A stretch of DNA of 13,507 nt from Candidatus Coatesiibacteriota bacterium (GCA_003647715.1 QMNJ01000027.1:1-13507); one strand, 5' to 3'; counted from the stretch's first letter, positions 1 through 7,640 are shown. Numbers and translations are program-made. Notes: a model not told the origin generated them from the letters alone.

Positions 1-291
1 AAGCGTGATATATCTTCTCCACTATACACTGAGATAATATCAGCCCCCGCCTCTCTTACATCTGTTGCTGTTGCACCAAGTGCTCAACTGGGGACAGGTC
101 TCTCTCTTATAGAGGCGTTTTTAGATAGAGCGTGTAAATTGCGAGTTAAGTCAGTTCTTACATCTACCGATATATGGAATAGGGGTGCGAAGCGAACCTT
201 TGTGAATGCCGGCTTCACATTCCTTAACAGGCGAAGGGAATTCAACCGTTATGTAGATATTTATATCTATCGCTGTCCTGATAATATATGA
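1..291 (+). CDS. GNAT-family N-acetyltransferase, C-terminal part (5' end outside window)
   Basis: Frame 1 is open from the first base to a TGA at 289-291, giving 96 residues with no start visible. The translation has the GNAT fold's acetyl-CoA region: a strand with SVAVAP, then AQLGTGLSLIEAFL, matching the family V-x-P-x-x-Q/R-x-x-G-x-G/A pyrophosphate-binding loop and following helix. About 30 residues later comes WNRGAKRTFVNAGFTF, matching the N-x-x-A-x-x-x-[YF]-x-x-x-GF motif of the C-terminal half. Family members transfer an acetyl group from acetyl-CoA to an amine. The substrate cannot be inferred because the N-terminal half is missing. The gene ends 31 bases from the convergent fusA stop. 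A small-molecule, protein or sugar-amine acetyltransferase are all possible. Confidence 0.72.
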   Translation, partial: KRDISSPLYTEIISAPASLTSVAVAPSAQLGTGLSLIEAFLDRACKLRVKSVLTSTDIWNRGAKRTFVNAGFTFLNRRREFNRYVDIYIYRCPDNI

Positions 292-322
292 GTTTTGTAT
301 GATAGTATCTGTATAGGGATTT

Positions 323-2413
323 CTACTTCCCCCTGCCCATAACTATCCCGATTATCCTCTCCGCAATCGGGTCTGGAACTATTTCATAGTGGTGGAACTC
401 CATAGTGAAGGTTGCTCTGCCCTGGCTTCTTGACCTCAGGGAGGTGGCATAGCCGAAGGTCTCGGCAAGTGGCACCAGGGCGGAGATTATCTGTGCCTCA
501 GCCTTCTTATCCACATTCTCCACATCAGCTCTTCTTGCATTCAGGTCATTAAGTATTTCACCTACATACTCAGGAGGCGTTACCACCACAATCTCCATCA
601 CCGGCTCAAGAAGGATTGGGGATGCATTCTGCATTGCCTTTCTGAATGCCATAGATGCTGCTATCTTAAATGCTATGTCAGTTGATTCGCCGGGTTTGTA
701 TGCACCCCCGGTAAGTGTTGCCTTTATGTCTATCACAGGATATGATGCCAGAACTCCAGCGGTAAGTGACTCCTCAAGACCCTGCCTCACCGCACCCACA
801 AACTCGGGTGGAACATCCATACTATTAGCCCTGTTTATAAAAACGAAACCTGCTCCCCTTTCAAGTGGTTCAACTCTGATACTGACTCTGGCAAACTGGG
901 TTTTTCCCTGTGCCTCTCTATCAAAGGTGCTTTCGCCTATACCAGATTCAAGGATTGTCTCTTTATATGCTACCTGAGGTTTGCCCACATTTGCCTGGAC
1001 ATTAAACTCTCTCGTCATTCTGTCAACCAATATCTCCAGGTGTAATTCGCCCATACCAGATATTATTGTCTGTCCGGTATTCGGGTCTTTAGAAACAATG
1101 AATGTCGGGTCTTCCTCTGCTAGATTACTCAGGGCTTTGTCTAGCTTCTCTTCGTCCACCTGACTCTTCGGTTCAATGGAAACTGATATAACCGGCTCGG
1201 GAAAATGTATCGCCTCTAAAACTATTGGTTCTTTTATATCACAGAGTGTATCTCCGGTTGCCACATTCTTAAGACCAACTACTGCGGCGATATTCCCGCA
1301 TTCCATTTGTTTCTTTTCTTCTCTGTCGTTGGCGTGCATCTCTAAAAGCTTTCCAATTCTCTCTTTGGACTTTGTTCTTGGATTAAGCACAGTATCGCCC
1401 TCTTTGAGGATACCTGAATATATACGGATGAAGGTGAGCCGTCCTGCATATTTGTCTGTCATTATTTTGAATGCCAATGCGGTTAGGGGCTCATCGTTAT
1501 CAGCTCTTCTCACCAACACATCTTCTGTTTTTGGGTCAAATCCCTCTACCGGTGGAATGTCGGTGGGGGAGGGAAGATAATACATAATGGCATCAAGTAA
1601 TGGTTGAATACCTATGTTTCTCAGTGCTGCGCCTGGGAGAACAGGAATAATTTTGTTAGAAATTGTAGCCCTTCTCAGCGCTTTTCTGAACTGCTCCTCG
1701 TTGGGCTCAATCCCCTCAATGTATAATTCCATTATCTGGTCATCTATTTCAGCAAGTGCTTCAAACAGGGCTTGTCTTTTCTCAATAACCTCGTTTTCAT
1801 AGAAAGATGGTATCTCCAGTTCTTCATATTTAGCACCAAGGTTATCAACAGTGTATAGGTATGATTTCTGAGATATTATGTCTATTATGCCTTTAAATTT
1901 CTCTTCTGAGCCAATGGGAATTGAGATGGGTATTGCGGTTGCTCCCAGCTTTTCGCGCATCTGTTCAATTACGCTGGAGTAATCTGAAGCCAGGCGGTCT
2001 AGTTTATTTACAAAAGCAATGCGTGGAATTCTATATCTATTTGCCTGTCTCCATACAGTTTCGGATTGAGGTTCAACTCCTCCTACTCCACAGAATACAG
2101 CGATTGCTCCATCAAGAACACGAAGAGACCTTTCAACCTCCACAGTGAAGTCAACATGTCCTGGTGTATCAATGATATTTATGCGGTGTTTCTTCCAGTA
2201 GCAGGTTGTCGCAGCAGAGGTGATAGTTATTCCTCTCTCCTTTTCCTGAGCCATCCAGTCCATCTCTGCTGTGCCATAATGAACTTCACCTATCTTATAG
2301 GTCTTACCAGTATAATAGAGCATTCTCTCAGTGACGGTGGTCTTGCCGGCATCTATGTGCGCCATGATACCAACATTTCGGATGTTCTCTTTTATAACAT
2401 TCTTTTTAGTCAT
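323..2413 (-). CDS. fusA: Translation elongation factor G (EF-G)
   Basis: Ribosomal translocase GTPase, 696 residues from ATG at 2413. G motifs are visible: AHIDAGKT (18-25), switch I RGITITSAATT (60-70), DTPGH (82-86) and NKLD (136-139). Domain II (LTFIRIYSG), domain III (GMGELHLEILVDR), domain IV and domain V (ETFGYATSLRSRSQGRATF) follow in order, at the normal family length. Two domain IV tip loops are unusual: loop I reads REAQGKTQFA instead of the common RQ[ST]GGRGQYG, and loop II reads GAYKPGESTD, with Lys573 where EF-G normally has a conserved His (E. coli His583). The start is ambiguous. ATG 2413 gives the normal N-terminus, but the only G-rich tract (2430-2435) is 16 bases away and lies in a hairpin; an in-frame TTG at 2425 is closer to it. 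It is last in the rpoC-rpsL-rpsG-fusA block, with no tuf after it. Confidence 0.96.
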   Translation of the reverse strand: MTKKNVIKENIRNVGIMAHIDAGKTTVTERMLYYTGKTYKIGEVHYGTAEMDWMAQEKERGITITSAATTCYWKKHRINIIDTPGHVDFTVEVERSLRVLDGAIAVFCGVGGVEPQSETVWRQANRYRIPRIAFVNKLDRLASDYSSVIEQMREKLGATAIPISIPIGSEEKFKGIIDIISQKSYLYTVDNLGAKYEELEIPSFYENEVIEKRQALFEALAEIDDQIMELYIEGIEPNEEQFRKALRRATISNKIIPVLPGAALRNIGIQPLLDAIMYYLPSPTDIPPVEGFDPKTEDVLVRRADNDEPLTALAFKIMTDKYAGRLTFIRIYSGILKEGDTVLNPRTKSKERIGKLLEMHANDREEKKQMECGNIAAVVGLKNVATGDTLCDIKEPIVLEAIHFPEPVISVSIEPKSQVDEEKLDKALSNLAEEDPTFIVSKDPNTGQTIISGMGELHLEILVDRMTREFNVQANVGKPQVAYKETILESGIGESTFDREAQGKTQFARVSIRVEPLERGAGFVFINRANSMDVPPEFVGAVRQGLEESLTAGVLASYPVIDIKATLTGGAYKPGESTDIAFKIAASMAFRKAMQNASPILLEPVMEIVVVTPPEYVGEILNDLNARRADVENVDKKAEAQIISALVPLAETFGYATSLRSRSQGRATFTMEFHHYEIVPDPIAERIIGIVMGRGK

Positions 2414-2429
2414 AATCGGATACAATAAA

Positions 2430-2450
2430 CCCCCCAATAATTTAGGGGGG
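2430..2450 (-). promoter_or_regulatory. C6/G6 hairpin in the rpsG-fusA gap
   Basis: Six C and six G residues (2430-2435 and 2445-2450) form a perfect 6-bp all-GC stem with a 9-base AT loop, plus a mismatch and three weak AT pairs outside. In the mRNA sense the 3' arm is the only G-rich tract ahead of fusA, so the stem would hide the best candidate ribosome-binding tract. No T run follows, so a simple intrinsic terminator is unlikely. Possible roles are translational control of fusA, an RNA processing or stability signal, or partial attenuation. The inverted repeat is seen directly; its role is inference. Confidence 0.55.
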
Positions 2451-2469
2451 ATTAAATATGCTGATGTGT

Positions 2470-2940
2470 TTACCAGCCAAAGTGGGCGAATGCTTTGTTT
2501 GCCTCTGCCATTCGGTGTGTATCTTCCTTCTTCTTTATTGCTCCACCTGTATTGTTGTAAGCATCTATTATCTCCTTAGCCAGGCGTTCTGCCATAGTAT
2601 GTTCTGCTCTTTTTCTTGCTGATTGCAGAATCCATCTAATAGCCAGAGATGTGCGTCTTTCTCCTCTTACTTCTATTGGAACCTGGTAAGTTGCACCTCC
2701 TACTCTTTGGGACTTTACTTCAAGAATAGGTTTGACATTTTCAATTGCTTTCTCAAAGACCTCTATGGGGTCTTTCTCCATCTTACTGGCGATGATGTTC
2801 ATAGCATTATAGAATATGTTCTCTGCGACAGATTTCTTCCCTTTTTTCATCAATTTATTGATGAACATAGAGACCAATACATTACCAAACCTCTTGTCCT
2901 TGAAAGTTCCTCTCTTATCTACTTTTCCTGACCTTGGCAA
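2470..2940 (-). CDS. rpsG: 30S ribosomal protein S7
   Basis: Primary 16S rRNA-binding protein that nucleates assembly of the 30S head and lines the E site. The 156 residues match the usual bacterial length. Family hallmarks are the MPR N-terminus, KKSVAENIFYNAM, the core VKSQRVGGATYQVPIEVR (about 77-94) and the C-terminal HRMAEANKAFAHFGW. The start is TTG at 2940: an in-frame stop (TGA, 2949-2947) lies just upstream, so no earlier start is possible, and the two ATGs at 2950-2945 are out of frame. A purine-rich AGAGG at 2955-2951 sits 10 bases upstream. It lies between rpsL and fusA, the conserved str order. Confidence 0.98.
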   Translation of the reverse strand: MPRSGKVDKRGTFKDKRFGNVLVSMFINKLMKKGKKSVAENIFYNAMNIIASKMEKDPIEVFEKAIENVKPILEVKSQRVGGATYQVPIEVRGERRTSLAIRWILQSARKRAEHTMAERLAKEIIDAYNNTGGAIKKKEDTHRMAEANKAFAHFGW

Positions 2941-2950
2941 ATAGCATCAT

Positions 2951-2955
2951 CCTCT
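2951..2955 (-). promoter_or_regulatory. Ribosome-binding site for rpsG (TTG start)
   Basis: AGAGG lies 10 bases ahead of the TTG start of rpsG. It supports the TTG because the two ATGs between them (2950-2948 and 2947-2945) are out of frame and one directly abuts the site. Confidence 0.6.
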
Positions 2956-2969
2956 CAAATATTCCTACT

Positions 2970-2978
2970 ATTATATCA
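2970..2978 (-). promoter_or_regulatory. Candidate extended -10 promoter between rpsL and rpsG
   Basis: The minus strand reads TGATATAAT, a perfect sigma70-type -10 hexamer with the TGn extension. The best -35 at 17-base spacing (TAATTA, 2998-2993) is poor, as is common for extended -10 promoters. Initiation near 2963 would leave a leader of about 20 bases holding the rpsG ribosome-binding site. It would allow rpsG-fusA to be transcribed independently of rpoC-rpsL. Confidence 0.45.
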
Positions 2979-2995
2979 AAACTTACAATTTATAA

Positions 2996-3370
2996 TTATT
3001 TTTTTGGCTTTTTGGTTCCGTATTTGGAACGGGATTTCATTCTTCCTTCAACACCTAGAGAGTCGTGGGTCCCCCTTAATATGTGGTATCTTACTCCAGG
3101 TAGGTCCTTTATCCTTCCACCCCTGATAAGCACGATTGAGTGTTCCTGCAGATTGTGTCCTATTCCAGGGATATATGCGGTTACTTCTATGTTGTTGGTT
3201 AACCTTACCCTTGCAACCTTTCTCAGTGCAGAATTCGGTTTCTTTGGAGTGATAGTCCATACCCTTGTGCATACTCCTCTCTTCTGGGGGCAACCCTTGA
3301 GAGCAGGCGATTTTGACTTCTTTTTTACAGATTTTCTTCCTTTTCTAACTAGCTGATTTATCGTTGGCAT
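2996..3370 (-). CDS. rpsL: 30S ribosomal protein S12
   Basis: Decoding-centre protein of the 30S subunit, 124 residues, normal length. It has the invariant CPQKRGVCTRV (27-37), TPKKPNSALRK (41-51) and GHNLQEHS with RGGRIKDLPGVRYH (83-96). Residues linked to streptomycin sensitivity are the common wild-type ones: Lys43, Lys44, Lys88 and Pro91. Asp89, the residue that RimO methylthiolates in many bacteria, is present. The ATG at 3370 is preceded by a strong GGAGG (3379-3375) at 4-base spacing. The gene starts 41 bases after the rpoC stop. Confidence 0.98.
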   Translation of the reverse strand: MPTINQLVRKGRKSVKKKSKSPALKGCPQKRGVCTRVWTITPKKPNSALRKVARVRLTNNIEVTAYIPGIGHNLQEHSIVLIRGGRIKDLPGVRYHILRGTHDSLGVEGRMKSRSKYGTKKPKK

Positions 3371-3374
3371 ATCT

Positions 3375-3379
3375 CCTCC
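3375..3379 (-). promoter_or_regulatory. Shine-Dalgarno site for rpsL
   Basis: Minus strand TGGAGGAGAT directly precedes the ATG. It is the strongest ribosome-binding site in the window and shows that this organism uses anti-SD pairing at least for some genes. Confidence 0.8.
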
Positions 3380-3399
3380 ATAGTATTAATTTATCAGGT

Positions 3400-3428
3400 A
3401 TTATAGCAATATTATGCTCCTGTCTCTA
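3400..3428 (-). promoter_or_regulatory. Candidate extended -10 promoter for rpsL
   Basis: Minus strand TGCTATAAT (3408-3400) is a perfect TGn plus TATAAT element in the 41-base rpoC-rpsL gap. A 4/6 -35 match, TAGAGA (3428-3423), lies at exactly 17 bases inside the rpoC 3' end. Initiation near 3393 would give a roughly 20-base leader with the GGAGG site. Presence of the motif is direct; activity is inferred. Confidence 0.5.
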
Positions 3429-6400
3429 TCTTTTCTTCTTTCTCTATCTCTTCTCTCTCTGCTCTTTCAATCCTTTTCTGCTCAATGACTTCACCTATTT
3501 CTCTCGAAACTGCTTTAAGATAAGGTTCCCTGTCAATGGTTCCTGTTCCAGCGGGTATGAGGTGACCTATTATTACATTCTCTTTTAAACCCTGAAGGAA
3601 GTCGCGTTTTCCAGCAACAGCGGCTTCAGTGAGAACCCTGGTGGTCTCTTGGAACGAAGCAGCTGAGATGAAACTGTCGGTAGATAAACTCGCTTTGGTA
3701 ATGCCCTGCAATATGGGGTGAGCTGTTGCGGGCTTCTTCTTCTGCTTTATCAATGATTCATTTACCTCTTTGAAGGTGAACTTGTCAACCTCTTCGTCAG
3801 GGAGGAATTCACTGTCCCCAGGGTCGTCTATTTTGACTCTTCTGAGCATCTTAGAAACAATTACTTCAAAGTGTTTATCATTTATCTTGACACCTTGAAG
3901 ACGATAGACCTCCTGTATTTCGTTTACTAAATATTTCTGAACCTCTTTGTCGCCCTTTATCTTGAGGACATCATGGGGATTAATCATGCCTTCACAGAGC
4001 TGTTGCCCTGCATGTATATAGTCACCATTTTGAACCTTTAGGTGTTTACCTAAGGGTATCAGATACTCTCTTTCTTCAACATCTCCATGAACTACGATGG
4101 ACCACTTATTCTTGGTTATGCCTTTGAACTCTACCCTTCCATCTATCTCTGTGACGATTGCAGGGTCTTTGGGCTTTCTTGCCTCAAATAAGTCCTGAAC
4201 TCTCGGTAGTCCTCCAGTAATATCTCGTGTTTTTCCTATGCCCCTTGGAATCTTGACGAGGATATCCCCTGCTTTCACACTTTCACCATCTCTCACTATA
4301 AGATAGGAGCCAGAAGGCACTGAGAAGGTGGATTCATTATCACCATCTTCTGGTTCTATGATAATCCTTGGGTGTAATTTCTTATCCCTGTAATCGGTAA
4401 TCATGCGCTGTCGCATTCCAGATGTGTCTATCTCTTCTCTCATTGTGGCTCCTTCCACAATGTCAATATAATGAACCTTTCCTGATATATCTGATAGAAT
4501 TGGTTCTGAGTAGGGGTCCCACTCAAAGATAATGTCACCTTTTTTGACTTTAGAGCCATCTGAAACAAGCATACTGGCACCGTAAGGAACAATATATCTA
4601 ACTCTTTCTCTACCCTTTTCATCATTTAGGGAGACCTCACCAGTTCGAGATACAACAACAGTTGTTTCACCATCTCTCTTTATTGTCTTCAACTGGTGGT
4701 ATTTAACGACCCTATCACCTCCAGAAGTTATCTTTGACTGCTCGATAATTCTGCTTGCTGTTCCACCGATGTGAAATGTTCTAAGGGTAAGCTGAGTTCC
4801 GGGTTCACCTATAGATTGTGCAGCAATCACCCCTACTGTTTCTCCGACCTCAACCTTGCGACCTGTAGCAAGGTTTCTGCCATAGCAATTAGCACAAACA
4901 CCACGCTTACTCTCGCAGGTCAATATTGAACGTATCCTTACTGATTGAACACCAGCATTCTCTATCTTCTCTGATAGTTCTTCGTCTATAAGGGTATTAG
5001 CATTAGCAATTATCTCTCCCGTTATGGGATTATACACATCTTCCAGACAGACCCTTCCAAGAATTCTATCACTCAATGGCTCTATGGTCTCTTCACCCGA
5101 CTTGAGAGCAGTTATGTCTATGCCCATAAGTGTTCCGCAGTCCTCTTCCACGACAATTACATCATGTGCTACATCAATGAGGCGTCTTGTTAGATAGCCA
5201 GCATCAGCCGTCTTGAGAGCAGTATCTGCTAGCCCTTTTCTTCCACCATGAGTGGATATAAAGTATTCAAGGACACTTAGTCCTTCACGGAAGTTTGAGG
5301 TTATGGGGTTTTCAATAATCTCGCCCACCTCACCTGTTAATCTCTTCTGGGGTTTAGACATCAGACCTCTCAAGGCAGCCAACTGTCTTATCTGAGTTTT
5401 GGATGCTCTTGCTCCCGATTGAGCCATCATATATATTGGATTGAAACCTTCTCTATCTTCCTTCATGTTCTTATACATCAGGTCTCCAAGGAGGTCTGTG
5501 TTTTGAGTCCAGATGTCAACTATCTTATTGTATCTTTCTCCCTCTGTTATTATCTGCTTTTTATAGTCCCTCCAGACTTTTTTCACTTCATCTTGAGCAT
5601 CTGCGAGTATTTTGTCTTTTTCTGGCGGAATGAGGATGTCATCCACGCACATTGATATGCCATATATTGTAGAATAGAGAAAACCAGCATCCTTCAACTT
5701 GTCAAGCATCTCTACTGTTTTTGCATTACCAAGATTCTTATAAGAAAGTGCGACTAATTCAGTTATTTTGTCCTTGTCTATCAATTCATTTATAAATCTC
5801 AGTTCCTCGGGAAGAAGTTCATTGAATAATATCCTACCAATAGTGGTGTCTATTATTTCACTACCATATCTCAACCTGATTTTAGCATTTCTTCCAACTA
5901 TTCCCTGTTGGTATGCAGATATAGCATCATCCATATCAGAGAACAACATACCTTCGCCTTCTTCTCCAGATTTCTCTTTTGTCAGAGCATATAGTCCAAG
6001 GACCATATCTCTTGATGGGACTGCCAGTGGACCACCATGTGCCGGTGATAAGATGTTTCTGGAAGATAGCATAAGGATGAGCGCTTCAAGTTGTGATTCT
6101 ACTGAGATGGGAACATGAACAGACATAGTATCACCGTCGAAGTCAGCATTGAAGGCGGCACATACCAGCGGATGAACCTGTATAGCATCGCCTTCAACTA
6201 GGACAGGTAAAAATGCCTGAACACCCAGGCGGTGGAGGGTTGGAGCTCTGTTTAGCAGAACAGGATGGTCTCTTATCACTTCGTCGAGAACATCCCATAC
6301 TTCTGGTCTCGCCTGGTCCAGAAGCTTTCTTGCACTCCTGATTGTGTGAACAAATCCCTTCTGCTCAAGGCGTTGGATTACAAATGGCTTAAAAAGTTCC

Positions 6401-7530
6401 AGTGCCATTCTCTTTGGAATACCACATTGGTGTATCTTCAATTCTGGACCGACGACGATAACTGCCCTTCCTGAATAGTCAACTCTCTTGCCCAGAAGAT
6501 TCTGGCGGAACCTGCCCTGCTTACCCTTTAATGAATCTGTGAGTGATTTCAAAGGGCGGTTGCTCGCTCCCCTTATGGTGAAACCCCTCTTTCCATTGTC
6601 AATGAGTGCATCTACCGCTTCCTGAAGCATTCGCTTTTCGTTCTTTAGAATTACCTCTGGAGCCCTTATCTCAATCAATTTGCGAAGACGGTTATTTCTA
6701 TTTATCACCGTTCTGTATAGGTCATTTAAGTCACTTGTAGCAAATCTACCACCATCTAATGGAACAAGTGGTCTTAAGTCAGGTGGTAGAACCGGTAGAT
6801 TGACCAATATCATCCATTCAGGTTTATTGTTGCTCTTCAAGAAGTTATTTACTTCCCTAAGGCGTCTTAGGATATTTCTCTTGGTCTGTTTTGACTTGGT
6901 TTCTTCAAATTTCTTTCTCAAATCACGAGAAAGTTCTGCTAAGTCAAGTTCTGAAAGCAATTTTTTTATTGCTTCGGCTCCCATCTCTGCTTTGAAAGCC
7001 CAGTTGGTCTTTTCACCTAAAATGTTATATTGGTCGGGCGTTAATAACTGTAGCTTCTTGAGACCAGTAACCTCAGGGTCACCAGGGTCTAGGACTATAT
7101 ATGATGCATAGTATATAACTCTCTCAAGTTCTCTTCCAGATATCCCAAGTAAGAGGGCTATCCGGTTAGGTATGCTTTTAACGAACCAGATGTGTGCACA
7201 GGGTGAGACCAATTTTATATGTCCCATTCTCTCTCTGCGAACCCGTGATTCGGTAACCTCCACACCGCACCTATCGCAAATTATTCCCCTGTTTTTTATA
7301 CGCTTATATTTGCCACAATAACACTCCCAATCTTTGGTGGGACCAAAAATCCTCTCACAGAACAGACCATCTCTCTCCGGTCTGAAAGTTCTATAATTTA
7401 TGGTCTCTGCTTTCTTAACTTCACCTCTAGACCATGATAGTATCTTCTCAGGAGAGGCGATTTTAATTGCAAGAGACCGGTAATTTAGTTTATCAGTTCT
7501 TGTGCTGGTATTAAAAAAATCATTATACAT
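3412..7530 (-). CDS. rpoC: DNA-directed RNA polymerase subunit beta' (RpoC)
   Basis: Beta' subunit, 1372 residues. The N-terminal zinc site is Cys70, Cys72, Cys85 and Cys88. The active-site motif NADFDGD has Mg-binding Asp463, Asp465 and Asp467, followed by Thr468 where bacteria usually have Gln, then MSVHVP. The second zinc site is Cys798, Cys872, Cys879 and Cys882. The bridge helix and first trigger-loop half (GEPGTQLTLRTFHIGGTASR) are followed by an insertion of about 190 residues before the second half (TRDITGGLPRVQDLFEARKP). This corresponds to E. coli SI3 and is typical of Gram-negative lineages. A weak GGGG lies 11 bases before ATG 7530. rpoB is not upstream; rpoC begins a divergent transcript with its own promoter and is followed by rpsL. 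Confidence 0.98.
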   Translation of the reverse strand: MYNDFFNTSTRTDKLNYRSLAIKIASPEKILSWSRGEVKKAETINYRTFRPERDGLFCERIFGPTKDWECYCGKYKRIKNRGIICDRCGVEVTESRVRRERMGHIKLVSPCAHIWFVKSIPNRIALLLGISGRELERVIYYASYIVLDPGDPEVTGLKKLQLLTPDQYNILGEKTNWAFKAEMGAEAIKKLLSELDLAELSRDLRKKFEETKSKQTKRNILRRLREVNNFLKSNNKPEWMILVNLPVLPPDLRPLVPLDGGRFATSDLNDLYRTVINRNNRLRKLIEIRAPEVILKNEKRMLQEAVDALIDNGKRGFTIRGASNRPLKSLTDSLKGKQGRFRQNLLGKRVDYSGRAVIVVGPELKIHQCGIPKRMALELFKPFVIQRLEQKGFVHTIRSARKLLDQARPEVWDVLDEVIRDHPVLLNRAPTLHRLGVQAFLPVLVEGDAIQVHPLVCAAFNADFDGDTMSVHVPISVESQLEALILMLSSRNILSPAHGGPLAVPSRDMVLGLYALTKEKSGEEGEGMLFSDMDDAISAYQQGIVGRNAKIRLRYGSEIIDTTIGRILFNELLPEELRFINELIDKDKITELVALSYKNLGNAKTVEMLDKLKDAGFLYSTIYGISMCVDDILIPPEKDKILADAQDEVKKVWRDYKKQIITEGERYNKIVDIWTQNTDLLGDLMYKNMKEDREGFNPIYMMAQSGARASKTQIRQLAALRGLMSKPQKRLTGEVGEIIENPITSNFREGLSVLEYFISTHGGRKGLADTALKTADAGYLTRRLIDVAHDVIVVEEDCGTLMGIDITALKSGEETIEPLSDRILGRVCLEDVYNPITGEIIANANTLIDEELSEKIENAGVQSVRIRSILTCESKRGVCANCYGRNLATGRKVEVGETVGVIAAQSIGEPGTQLTLRTFHIGGTASRIIEQSKITSGGDRVVKYHQLKTIKRDGETTVVVSRTGEVSLNDEKGRERVRYIVPYGASMLVSDGSKVKKGDIIFEWDPYSEPILSDISGKVHYIDIVEGATMREEIDTSGMRQRMITDYRDKKLHPRIIIEPEDGDNESTFSVPSGSYLIVRDGESVKAGDILVKIPRGIGKTRDITGGLPRVQDLFEARKPKDPAIVTEIDGRVEFKGITKNKWSIVVHGDVEEREYLIPLGKHLKVQNGDYIHAGQQLCEGMINPHDVLKIKGDKEVQKYLVNEIQEVYRLQGVKINDKHFEVIVSKMLRRVKIDDPGDSEFLPDEEVDKFTFKEVNESLIKQKKKPATAHPILQGITKASLSTDSFISAASFQETTRVLTEAAVAGKRDFLQGLKENVIIGHLIPAGTGTIDREPYLKAVSREIGEVIEQKRIERAEREEIEKEEKIETGA

Positions 7531-7570
7531 CCTATAAAATTCCCCTTTTTATAAAAATATACACTTCTAC

Positions 7571-7601
7571 CAGTTCAGTATTTTAACTACTGCTTGAACT
7601 G
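7571..7601 (-). promoter_or_regulatory. Hairpin in the rpoC 5' leader
   Basis: CAGTTCA (7571-7577) and TGAACTG (7595-7601) are exact inverse complements of 7 bases. The inner bases can continue the stem as AGTA/TACT around a 4-base bulge. If transcription starts near 7604, this structure occupies almost the very 5' end of the rpoC mRNA. It could protect the 5' end or act in regulation. It could also be an operator-like dyad just downstream of the promoter. The repeat is seen directly; its role is not known. Confidence 0.45.
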
Positions 7602-7611
7602 ACTAGATAAG

Positions 7612-7640
7612 TTTATACCAAATATATTGCTAAATGTCAA
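7612..7640 (-). promoter_or_regulatory. Strong sigma70-type extended -10 promoter for rpoC
   Basis: The minus strand has a perfect -35 TTGACA (7640-7635), a spacer of exactly 17 bases and a -10 TATAAA (7617-7612, 5 of 6), preceded by TGG as a TGn extension. An AT tract just upstream (about 7641-7651) resembles an UP element. Predicted initiation near 7604 gives a leader of about 74 bases. This is a self-sufficient promoter for rpoC, consistent with the missing rpoB. Confidence 0.8.

Noticed and set aside
292..322. Bidirectional terminator between the acetyltransferase and fusA
   Set aside because: The 31-base convergent gap shows no stable inverted repeat or T tract.
675..1580. Series of + strand open frames opposite fusA
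   Set aside because: They are antisense shadows of a highly conserved gene; their translations resemble no family and have no start signals.
2414..2437. TTG at 2437 as the start of fusA, adding eight residues (MGGLLYPI)
   Set aside because: It begins inside the C6/G6 hairpin and has no ribosome-binding site; ATG 2413 gives the usual EF-G N-terminus.
2430..2450. Intrinsic terminator between rpsG and fusA
   Set aside because: The stem has no following T run on either strand (TTTATTG on the minus strand), and fusA follows directly.
3048..3293. Minus-strand open frame of 81 residues overlapping rpsL in another frame
   Set aside because: It lies wholly inside S12, whose frame is unambiguous.
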